DNA of 5,335 bases from JBOFDK01 sp051650305 (lineage in GTDB: Bacteria; Bacillota; Clostridia; Lachnospirales; Cellulosilyticaceae), in contig JBOFIT010000165.1 in assembly GCA_051650305.1 (NCBI GenBank), forward strand, positions 1-5,335, in the 5' to 3' direction. Below the pieces are notes generated by a model that saw nothing but the letters and a program-made list of their open reading frames with translations, was not told where the DNA came from and searched no databases. The position numbers and the translations under genes were made by a program. Positions 1-4,891 of the stretch are shown here, piece after piece (positions within the stretch are counted from its first letter, which is position 1; each line of letters opens with the position of its first letter).

Positions 1-231
1 TATTTGCCAGCACAGATGCGGGCAAGGATACAGGCGTTGTTTGGTGTGATTTTTGCTCTAGGCGGTATCTTTTTCCAATTAGTAGCAGGAGTGCTGGGGG
101 AATGGATCCCTTATAGAATGGTAGCACTCTTATTAGGCACATTGACTTTCATAAGCATGATTATCCTCATTGTATTACCTAAGAAAGACAATGCACCTAT
201 CTATGCAGCAGAGCGTGAACAAGTAGAATAA
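1..231 (+). CDS. MFS transporter, C-terminal fragment (5' end outside window)
   Basis: The frame is open from the first base and ends at TAA, giving 76 visible residues of a protein that starts upstream of the window. It begins with a YLPAQMRARIQA segment. In my knowledge of the major facilitator superfamily this resembles the cytoplasmic loop before a late transmembrane helix in a group of Firmicutes transporters. Two hydrophobic helices follow, at about visible residues 13-35 and 40-60, and then a short charged tail (KKDNAPIYAAEREQVE). This fits the last two helices and the cytoplasmic C-terminus of a 12-helix permease. The substrate cannot be judged from this fragment. The lipoprotein gene follows 61 bases later with no terminator between them that I can see, so the two may be cotranscribed. 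An internal TTG at base 4 should not be read as a start. Confidence 0.8.
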   Translation, partial: YLPAQMRARIQALFGVIFALGGIFFQLVAGVLGEWIPYRMVALLLGTLTFISMIILIVLPKKDNAPIYAAEREQVE

Positions 232-292
232 AAAAAGGCATTACAGGGAATACTGACAGCATTAAATCTATTAATAGCAAGAGGAGATTACA

Positions 293-862
293 ATGAAAAA
301 AGTATTTCAAATAATGTTACTAAGTGCAAGCATCATGTTGGTTGCATGTGGAGGGCCTACACCAGCAGACGGGACACCTGTATCACCAACACCAGAAAAT
401 AATCAAGCAACGAATGAAATTACCATAGAGAAGGCAAAAGAGATTGCGCTACAACATGCAGATGTAACAGCAGAACAAGTTTCTTTTGTAAGAGCAGAGC
501 GTGATTTTGATAATGGTGTAGAGAAGTATGATATTGAATTTTATATGGGTGACAAAGAGTACGACTATGAGATACATGCAGAGACCGGCGAAATTATAGG
601 CTATGACCATGATGTAGAGGATGATAATGCTTCAGATATTAAGCCTGAAACGAGTGCAGCTAATTTTACAGAAGAGGAGGCAAAGGCAATTGCGTTAAAG
701 CATGCCAATGTCACTGCTGATCAAGTAACTTTTGCACATACAGAGTATGAAGTAGATAATGGCATTGAAAAGTACGATTTAGAATTTTATATCAACAATG
801 TGGAGTACAATTATGAAATTAATGCAAATACAGGAGATATTATAGGATTTGAAAAAGATTAA
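293..862 (+). CDS. Lipoprotein with two tandem PepSY domains
   Basis: This 189-residue protein begins with a lipoprotein signal peptide: MKK, a hydrophobic core (residues 5-17), and the lipobox LVAC, with Cys19 as the predicted lipidated residue. A Pro/Thr-rich linker (about 20-41) precedes two PepSY-type repeats at about 43-107 and 125-189. These align with a constant offset of 82 residues. In both, an AK.IAL.HA.VTA.QV helix is followed by a DNG(V/I)EKYD(I/L)EFY strand, Y.YEI, and T G(E/D)IIG. PepSY domains are found in secreted and membrane proteins, and some inhibit peptidases or are thought to modulate them. The ligand here is unknown. The protein should sit on the outer face of the cytoplasmic membrane. 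The ATG has a good Shine-Dalgarno, AGGAG at 282-286, six bases upstream. No distinct promoter is visible in the 61-base gap from the transporter gene, and a terminator lies 41 bases downstream. Confidence 0.88.
   Translation: MKKVFQIMLLSASIMLVACGGPTPADGTPVSPTPENNQATNEITIEKAKEIALQHADVTAEQVSFVRAERDFDNGVEKYDIEFYMGDKEYDYEIHAETGEIIGYDHDVEDDNASDIKPETSAANFTEEEAKAIALKHANVTADQVTFAHTEYEVDNGIEKYDLEFYINNVEYNYEINANTGDIIGFEKD
419..859 (+). repeat. Internal duplication: two PepSY modules in the lipoprotein gene
   Basis: Codons 43-107 (bases 419-613) and 125-189 (bases 665-859) encode two copies of one roughly 65-residue PepSY module, separated by an acidic linker (residues 108-124). At the protein level well over half of aligned positions are identical or conservative by eye. 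The DNA copies have diverged at many third positions, so the duplication is not recent. Confidence 0.8.
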
Positions 863-903
863 GAGAGTAAGATAGGTATGAAAAAAAGTTAAAGACAGAA
901 AAA

Positions 904-945
904 TCCTAGGGCATATCAAAATAGAAGATGTCCTAGGATTTTTTT
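904..945 (+). terminator. Intrinsic terminator after the PepSY lipoprotein gene
   Basis: Left arm TCCTAGGGCAT (904-914) pairs with ATGTCCTAGGA (928-938) over 11 positions, including one G-U pair (911 with 931). The loop is 13 bases and a run of seven T (939-945) follows. Five A (899-903) before the stem can pair with the T run, lengthening the helix. It ends transcription from the transporter/lipoprotein side. It also lies only 27 bases before the next start codon, so it could act as an attenuator for that gene. Confidence 0.85.
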
Positions 946-957
946 AGGGTGACACAA

Positions 958-964
958 AAGGAGA
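958..964 (+). promoter_or_regulatory. Ribosome binding site of the DUF898-like gene
   Basis: AAGGAGA lies eight bases before the ATG at 973 and fixes that start. The 11 bases GGAGAGCTAAA at 960-970 recur exactly at 1320-1330, where they form the left arm of this gene's own terminator. Confidence 0.8.
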
Positions 965-972
965 GCTAAACA

Positions 973-1329
973 ATGAACCAATCAACGATTATCGTTAATA
1001 AAGAAAAATATAATTCGTATTTTGATAATACAGTGAAAAATACTATTATCCACCATTTGAAAATAATTTTTTTAGGAGTGATTACTTTAGGGCTTGCTTA
1101 TCCATGGATTTTATGCATGAAGTATGAAAGTAAATGCAAGCATACGGTGATTTGCGGTAAACGATTAAAATTTATAGGAGATCCTAAAGAACTTATTACG
1201 CATTGGCTACTGTGGTGGTTTTTAATTATCGTTACATTTGGATTATATAGCCTCGTCGTTAAAGTAAGATTTGAGCAATGGACCAGTGCAAATACAATCT
1301 TTGAAGAGTGGGAAGGAATGGAGAGCTAA
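973..1329 (+). CDS. Small two-helix membrane protein, DUF898-like
   Basis: This 118-residue protein has two hydrophobic segments at about residues 28-48 and 76-97. Each contains a related T(L/F)GL motif: ITLGLAYPW at about 37-45 and IVTFGLYS at about 86-93. After each helix comes a charged stretch and an aromatic/HT-type segment (KHTVICGKRLKFIGD at 56-70; FEQWTSANTIFEEW at 100-113). This looks like the repeating unit of the DUF898 (YjgN-type) membrane proteins, reduced here to a very short form, whereas E. coli YjgN is several hundred residues long. The family match is from memory of the motif pattern and needs a profile search. The molecular role is unknown. There is a good AAGGAGA site. Only 27 bases separate the upstream terminator's T run from the start, so no independent promoter fits cleanly. 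The gene's own terminator overlaps its last two sense codons and stop. Confidence 0.75.
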   Translation: MNQSTIIVNKEKYNSYFDNTVKNTIIHHLKIIFLGVITLGLAYPWILCMKYESKCKHTVICGKRLKFIGDPKELITHWLLWWFLIIVTFGLYSLVVKVRFEQWTSANTIFEEWEGMES

Positions 1330-1344
1330 AGGCTCTCTTTTTTT
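1321..1344 (+). terminator. Intrinsic terminator overlapping the 3' end of the DUF898-like gene
   Basis: GAGAGC (1321-1326) pairs with GCTCTC (1332-1337) across a five-base loop, followed by seven T (1338-1344). The left arm is the last two sense codons, and the TAA stop (1327-1329) sits in the loop. A ribosome at the stop codon would cover the hairpin. Read on the minus strand the hairpin has no T run after it, so it is not an obvious terminator for the convergent gene. Confidence 0.8.
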
Positions 1345-1359
1345 AGCACAAGATGACGA

Positions 1360-1899
1360 CTAATAGCAATCGGCACAGATAGGTTCTTCCCACCAACCGA
1401 GGGCAACGATGGCACTATTAGGAACAACAGGAAGGTAGCCACCTAAATAGATAATAAGGGAGTCGCCGGGTGGAAGGATGATTTGACCACCATCAATAAC
1501 AAGAGTTGAGAGAGGCGATACAATACGGCTAAAGAGGGTAACACCACCAGTAGGAGGAGCAGAAATGGTTGGTAAATATTGAATCTTTCCTTTAGGGATA
1601 GGTTGAGGGTGTACAGAAAGATTGACGCAGCTTACAGAGGTGCTTACAAGTGGTTGAGTAATGTGTGTTTTTAGAGCCATTTCAGCAGAGAAAGGAGCTG
1701 AAGAGGTGTTTGTAACCGTTATTGCATTGAGATAGATCATCACGTTTGAGCAGGAAGGATTAGCAAGGGCAGCGATAGCATGCGTATCCTGAGCTGTCAA
1801 GACAGGTGTTTCACCGATAAAATAGCGACCAAGTTGAGATTGATAAAGTGGGTAAGGAAGTGCGACTTCGGTGTGGAGGCAAGGATTGGTACTTAGCAT
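1360..1899 (-). CDS. Conserved hypothetical protein, DUF6143-like
   Basis: This 179-residue protein has no signal peptide and no transmembrane helix. Features I associate with a Firmicutes family annotated DUF6143 are an N-terminal LPYPLYQSQLGRYFIGET stretch (14-31), NPSCSNVMIYLNAITVTNTSSAPFSAE-like beta-rich sequence (47-73), PPTGGVTLFSRIVSPLSTLVIDGG (115-138), PPGDSLIIYLGG (143-154), and the ending ALGWWEEP (166-173). The family name is from memory and unverified. No function is known to me. The composition is beta-rich, with many Pro, Ser and Thr. Five cysteines (7, 50, 91, 175, 178) include a C-terminal CADCY pair, which suggests a surface, coat-like or metal-binding role only as speculation. 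The start is supported by an almost complete Shine-Dalgarno on the minus strand (AAAG, one extra T, then AGGTGA at 1904-1909), four bases before ATG. It is a single gene, divergent from the VanW operon. I find no convincing promoter for it. Confidence 0.75.
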   Translation of the reverse strand: MLSTNPCLHTEVALPYPLYQSQLGRYFIGETPVLTAQDTHAIAALANPSCSNVMIYLNAITVTNTSSAPFSAEMALKTHITQPLVSTSVSCVNLSVHPQPIPKGKIQYLPTISAPPTGGVTLFSRIVSPLSTLVIDGGQIILPPGDSLIIYLGGYLPVVPNSAIVALGWWEEPICADCY

Positions 1900-1903
1900 A
1901 GAA

Positions 1904-1914
1904 TCACCTACTTT
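1904..1914 (-). promoter_or_regulatory. Extended ribosome binding site of the DUF6143-like gene
   Basis: Read on the minus strand, AAAGTAGGTGATTC just before the ATG at 1899 matches the extended anti-Shine-Dalgarno complement AAAGGAGGTGATC with a single internal substitution near the centre. It strongly supports this start codon. Confidence 0.7.
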
Positions 1915-2013
1915 AATAAAAGTTGGAGAACAAGTTATCTCCCTAATGTATCATATTACAAAGAGGGGAAAAGGGTTATTCGAAATCCATAGAAAAATAA
2001 AAAAAGAAGCCAG

Positions 2014-2023
2014 ACATATATGT
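2014..2023 (+). promoter_or_regulatory. Palindrome upstream of the VanW operon promoter
   Basis: ACATATATGT is a perfect 10-base palindrome whose edge is 11 bases before the -35 box. Just after it AACA-A-TGTT (2028-2036) forms a second short inverted repeat that overlaps the -35 box. These could be operator sites, but such short AT-rich palindromes also arise by chance. An A-rich tract (1992-2007) lies further upstream. Confidence 0.25.
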
Positions 2024-2034
2024 TAGAAACAATG

Positions 2035-2063
2035 TTGATATGATTTGTAAATTAATGTATAAT
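2035..2063 (+). promoter_or_regulatory. Sigma-A promoter of the three-gene VanW operon
   Basis: The -35 box TTGATA (2035-2040; five of six consensus positions) and the -10 box TATAAT (2058-2063; perfect) are separated by 17 bases, the optimum for the housekeeping sigma factor. A transcript would begin near 2070, leaving a leader of about 45 bases before the ATG at 2116. This is the clearest promoter in the window and suggests that the operon is expressed in vegetative growth. Confidence 0.85.
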
Positions 2064-2115
2064 TTTAGAATGCAATTGATTAAAAATGAATATAAAAGAA
2101 AATTAGAGGATTGAG

Positions 2116-2310
2116 ATGCAATTTATACGAATAGGCATATGGATTATTTGTTTAGTAGCAGTAGCTAATATAGCTATTTATGCAATAAGTAAGTTATTAC
2201 ATAAAGCAAACTATAAAATGACTGGATCAGGTTATTATTTAATATCGCTAGTGGTCTTAATGTTTCTAGGTATAGGTGCAGGATGGTGTATCATAAATAG
2301 TTTACATTAA
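2116..2310 (+). CDS. Small two-helix membrane protein of unknown function
   Basis: This 64-residue protein is almost entirely two transmembrane helices, at about residues 4-28 and 39-61. They are joined by a short polar, basic loop (KLLHKANYKMTGSG, 26-39). The positive-inside rule places the loop in the cytoplasm and both ends outside. I do not recognise a family. It is the first gene of the operon driven by the promoter at 2035-2063, with an AGAGGA ribosome binding site (2105-2110) five bases before the ATG. The next gene follows after 33 bases. Its position ahead of a membrane-anchored wall protein suggests an envelope role, but nothing in the sequence says which. Confidence 0.7.
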   Translation: MQFIRIGIWIICLVAVANIAIYAISKLLHKANYKMTGSGYYLISLVVLMFLGIGAGWCIINSLH

Positions 2311-2326
2311 AAATTAAGATAAGAAT

Positions 2327-2340
2327 GGAGAGCGGGGAAG
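2327..2340 (+). promoter_or_regulatory. Purine-rich ribosome binding region of the coiled-coil gene
   Basis: GGAGAGCGGGGAAG holds two overlapping candidates. GGAGAG ends 11 bases before the ATG at 2344 (long spacing), and GGGGAAG ends three bases before it (short spacing). Relative to the second ATG at 2356, GGGGAAG is 15 bases away. The site is therefore not ideal for either start, and the choice of 2344 rests on the combined purine tract. Confidence 0.5.
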
Positions 2341-2343
2341 AAA

Positions 2344-3009
2344 ATGGGGAAATGGATGAGCGTCTTAGAAAAGTACAATATTATAGAAAAACAAGAGGAG
2401 GCAAGAAATCAGGCAGATACTGACCAAGTAGATGAAGGAGAGGCAGAAACTATAGCTGAAGAGATAAAGCCTATAAAAATTGAAGAGGTTAGAGATGTGG
2501 AAGAAGTGACTGAGGAGAAGCGTACAGAGGATGGTCTAGCGGTAGAGGAAGAAAAAAATTTAGAAGAAAAGGGGAATGTCGTGATGTATGATCGAAGATT
2601 TTCGTTAGAGGAGATTTATCATTTAAAGGGGCTTAAGATGGAGCCACAGACAGAAACTGTCTTTGTATTAGAAAACCTTATACAAGCATTGCCAGCGGAA
2701 CTTCCTGAGTATGTAAAAAAACAAACGGTGGACAATATTATTGTTGCATCAGCTATGAATTTAGAGAAATTACTAGCTGATGGCGAGGCGAGACAAGTAT
2801 GCCTCAAGCATTTTACAGAAGAATACAGTACGCAGACAATTAAAGATATTGAAGCATTGACAGCAGAGATTGCTAAGCTTTCAGCTATTATCAAAGAGTA
2901 TCAAGAGCAAATTAAGAATAAAGAAAGTATGCTGCAAGAGCAGAGTAACCTAATGAAAAAAGAAGAACAACACCTTGCACATATTCTCGAGTTCTTTGCT
3001 CAAAAATAG
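2344..3009 (+). CDS. Acidic, C-terminal coiled-coil protein of unknown family
   Basis: This 221-residue soluble protein has three visible parts. After a short N-terminal helix (MGKWMSVLEKYNIIEK) comes a highly acidic, low-complexity stretch rich in Glu and Val (about 17-77) that is probably disordered. A more globular segment follows (about 80-160; FSLEEIYHLKGL, VFVLENLIQALPAELPEYVKK, NIIVASAMNLEKLLADGEAR). The last part (about 163-217) is a heptad-like Glu/Lys/Gln-rich coiled coil. No signal peptide or membrane segment is present, so it should be cytoplasmic. I do not recognise the family. It is the middle gene of the VanW operon and ends nine bases before the VanW start, suggesting coupled translation. 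Two in-frame starts are possible, ATG at 2344 or at 2356. The first is better placed behind GGAGAG (2327-2332), although the GGGGAAG at 2334-2340 leaves only three bases of spacing. Confidence 0.8.
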   Translation: MGKWMSVLEKYNIIEKQEEARNQADTDQVDEGEAETIAEEIKPIKIEEVRDVEEVTEEKRTEDGLAVEEEKNLEEKGNVVMYDRRFSLEEIYHLKGLKMEPQTETVFVLENLIQALPAELPEYVKKQTVDNIIVASAMNLEKLLADGEARQVCLKHFTEEYSTQTIKDIEALTAEIAKLSAIIKEYQEQIKNKESMLQEQSNLMKKEEQHLAHILEFFAQK

Positions 3010-3018
3010 GCACAGTTT

Positions 3019-4383
3019 ATGAAAAAGGGACAATATTTAGTACTCATCGTATGTCAACTTCTGATTGTAAGTGTCAGCTTAGTGTGTGGGCTCTACATAG
3101 GTGCTTTAAGACTAATAAAAGATCATACAAATGTGGTATACCATAACATAACTATTGAAAATATCGATGTTGGGGGTAAGGACTATGATGAAGCAGTGCG
3201 TTATATAGAGGAGACCTATGTGAATCCTATCTTAAGCCAAGAGGTAACCATTGCAAAAGGGCAAGAGGCAGTCACCATGATTATGGAAGACTTCTATAAG
3301 CCCGTAGACATTCAAGTATTACTTCAAGATATAGCAACAGATACCAATGCATTAAACAAAAGAGAAAAGCTTCAATTACTTGCAGGCCAACAAACAAAAG
3401 ACTATGACCTTTTGTTGGAAGTGGATGATAGTAGGGTAAAGGACTTGGCAAAGAAGATAAGCACTGCTATTAATAAAGAAAGTATAGAAGCCACTATCTT
3501 CATTGATGAGGCTAGCAATATCCAGATTACCCCCCATCAAGTGCAAGGGGAATTCAATGAACAAAGCTTTATAGCAGCAGTAATCCATAGTTTGAAAGAG
3601 CAGAAGTCATTTCAATTAGTAGTAGAAGATTTTGTAGTAGAGACTAATCCAGCAAGAACTGCTGAAACATTAGGTCAAATCGATACATGCATTGCTTCGT
3701 ATAGTACCAAAGTATATGGAGGAGATGAACGAGAGACCAATGTACGTCTAGCTAGTGAGGCCATTAATGGTATCGTTCTTTTACCAGGGGACATATTTAG
3801 TTTTAATGACATCGTGGGGGATTCCACAGAAGAAAAGGGCTATAAAGCAGCACCTATCATTGTCAATAAACAAATGGAAATGGGATTAGGAGGCGGCGTA
3901 TGCCAAGTCTCATCGACCCTTTATAATGCGGTGTTAAGAACAGGACTAGGGTCTGTAAGAAGACAACCACATTCCATACCACTGTCCTATGTACCCAAGG
4001 GATTAGATGCAACTATAAGTTATGACATCATTGATTACCAGTTTCAAAATACGTTTGACTACCCTATCTATATACAAAGCTTTCTAAAAGATCATAATGT
4101 CTATGTACATATTTATGGCAATCAAGCTTTAAAAGGACCAGTCTATCAATTAAAAACTGAAACCTATGAAGTGATTGCTTCCCCAGTAAAATACATCAAA
4201 GATGCTACTTTACCAGAGGGTCAGAAAGTACTCACTCAGAAAGGTAGACAAGGATATAAGGTCAAAGTGACAAGAGAAAAGTATGAAGAAGGCAAACGTG
4301 TAAGTACGGAAGTCATTTCGAAAGATACGTATAAACCTTCGACAACTTACTATAAAATAGGGACTAAAAAAGTCTCGAAATAG
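3019..4383 (+). CDS. VanW family protein with membrane anchor and C-terminal G5 domain
   Basis: This 454-residue protein starts with one hydrophobic helix (about 6-30) that is likely an uncleaved anchor or signal, leaving the rest outside the membrane. Residues about 43-205 resemble the putative peptidoglycan-binding region of YoaR-like proteins (ITIENIDVGGKDYDEAVRYI; later IQITPHQVQGEFNEQSF). The VanW domain spans about 222-355. Its landmarks are LPGDIFSFNDIVG (255-267), the signature GGGVCQVSSTLYNAVLRTGL (291-310) with Cys295, RQPHS (315-319), and YVPKGLDATISYD (324-336). A G5 domain follows (about 378-450; QKVLTQKGRQGYKVKV, then VSTEVISKDTYKPSTTYYKIGTK). VanW was named from vancomycin-resistance clusters, but its biochemical role is unknown. 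Nothing here indicates resistance, as no vanHAX-type genes are present. G5 domains are linked to binding wall polysaccharide or N-acetylglucosamine. The upstream AGG (3008-3010) is a weak ribosome site that overlaps the previous stop, so translation probably depends on coupling. Confidence 0.92.
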   Translation: MKKGQYLVLIVCQLLIVSVSLVCGLYIGALRLIKDHTNVVYHNITIENIDVGGKDYDEAVRYIEETYVNPILSQEVTIAKGQEAVTMIMEDFYKPVDIQVLLQDIATDTNALNKREKLQLLAGQQTKDYDLLLEVDDSRVKDLAKKISTAINKESIEATIFIDEASNIQITPHQVQGEFNEQSFIAAVIHSLKEQKSFQLVVEDFVVETNPARTAETLGQIDTCIASYSTKVYGGDERETNVRLASEAINGIVLLPGDIFSFNDIVGDSTEEKGYKAAPIIVNKQMEMGLGGGVCQVSSTLYNAVLRTGLGSVRRQPHSIPLSYVPKGLDATISYDIIDYQFQNTFDYPIYIQSFLKDHNVYVHIYGNQALKGPVYQLKTETYEVIASPVKYIKDATLPEGQKVLTQKGRQGYKVKVTREKYEEGKRVSTEVISKDTYKPSTTYYKIGTKKVSK

Positions 4384-4393
4384 CCTGATGTAT

Positions 4394-4425
4394 AAAAAGA
4401 GAGCCAATGATTTGGCTCTCTTTTT
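4394..4425. terminator. Bidirectional intrinsic terminator between the VanW operon and the xdh operon
   Basis: A perfect 14-base-pair stem (AAAAAGAGAGCCAA at 4394-4407 with TTGGCTCTCTTTTT at 4412-4425) closes a TGAT tetraloop. The T run serves the plus-strand VanW operon, and the mirrored A run becomes a T run for the minus-strand xdh operon. The xdh stop codon (4424-4426) overlaps the stem edge. The sequence GGCTCTCTTTTT also occurs in the terminator at 1331-1342. Confidence 0.92.
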
Positions 4426-4891
4426 ATGCACCATTGACGATGCGTTCCATAGCATTCAGGATATTTTGGTACCCTGTGCACCTACATAAGTGGCCAGAGA
4501 TAAGCTTGCGAAGTTCATCTCTCGTATAGTGCTTCCCACTGCCTACGATTTCCACAGCGGTCATAATAAGACCAGGGGTACAGAAGCCACATTGGATAGC
4601 GGCTTCATCTACGAAGGCTTGCTGGATCGGATGAAGAAGGCCAGACTTACTTTTCAGACCTTCCACAGTGATGATGCTTTTGCCATCTGCCCATATAGCT
4701 AAGTAGATACAAGTGTCTACGGCTTTGCCATCGATGAGAACGGTACAAGCACCACACTCACCTACTTCACAGCCTTTCTTGACACTGGTAAGACCCAAGT
4801 GGTTTCTGAGGGTATCCGCTAGAGACTCCCTTGTATCCACAGGGATTTCTCTTTGGACGCCGTTCACAGTACACGTAATAACTTTAATCAT
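4424..4891 (-). CDS. xdhC: Xanthine dehydrogenase-type 2Fe-2S subunit
   Basis: This 155-residue protein is the small iron-sulfur subunit of a molybdenum hydroxylase of the xanthine dehydrogenase family. It passes electrons from the molybdopterin site to FAD. The N-terminal ferredoxin-like domain carries C41, C46, C49 (GCEVGECGACT) and C61 for the first 2Fe-2S cluster. The C-terminal helical domain carries C101, C104 (CGFCTPG) and C136, C138 (LCRCTGYQN) for the second. All eight ligands are present and the length is normal. By memory it closely resembles E. coli XdhC, including SVK.GC.VGECGACTVL.DG and YLA.WA.GK.I.T.EG. Related enzymes (nicotinate, carbon monoxide or hydroxybenzoyl-CoA hydroxylases) use similar subunits, so the substrate is inferred. 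The gene overlaps the FAD subunit by eight bases and has a very strong ribosome site inside that gene. A bidirectional terminator ends the operon. Confidence 0.93.
   Translation of the reverse strand: MIKVITCTVNGVQREIPVDTRESLADTLRNHLGLTSVKKGCEVGECGACTVLIDGKAVDTCIYLAIWADGKSIITVEGLKSKSGLLHPIQQAFVDEAAIQCGFCTPGLIMTAVEIVGSGKHYTRDELRKLISGHLCRCTGYQNILNAMERIVNGA

Noticed and set aside
232..292. Promoter or terminator between the transporter and lipoprotein genes
   Set aside because: TTACAG and CTGACA could be -35 boxes, but no -10 box lies at 16-18 bases. No hairpin followed by a T run is present.
1931..1960. Candidate minus-strand promoter (TATGAT, or a SigE-like GATACATT) for the DUF6143-like gene
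   Set aside because: The -10-like words have no acceptable -35 partner at the right spacing for either sigma-A or SigE, so the match is too weak to annotate.
2619..2894. Open frame on the minus strand inside the coiled-coil gene
   Set aside because: It lies fully antisense to a well-supported gene, has no ribosome binding site I can see, and its protein shows no family features.
3019..4383. VanW as evidence of a vancomycin resistance cluster
   Set aside because: VanW domain proteins are widespread in Clostridia without resistance. No D-Ala-D-Lac ligase, VanH, VanX or two-component system is present in the window.
4210..4455. Minus-strand open frame across the end of the VanW gene and the terminator
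   Set aside because: It runs through the perfect bidirectional terminator and is antisense to the G5 domain. Its composition looks like a random translation.
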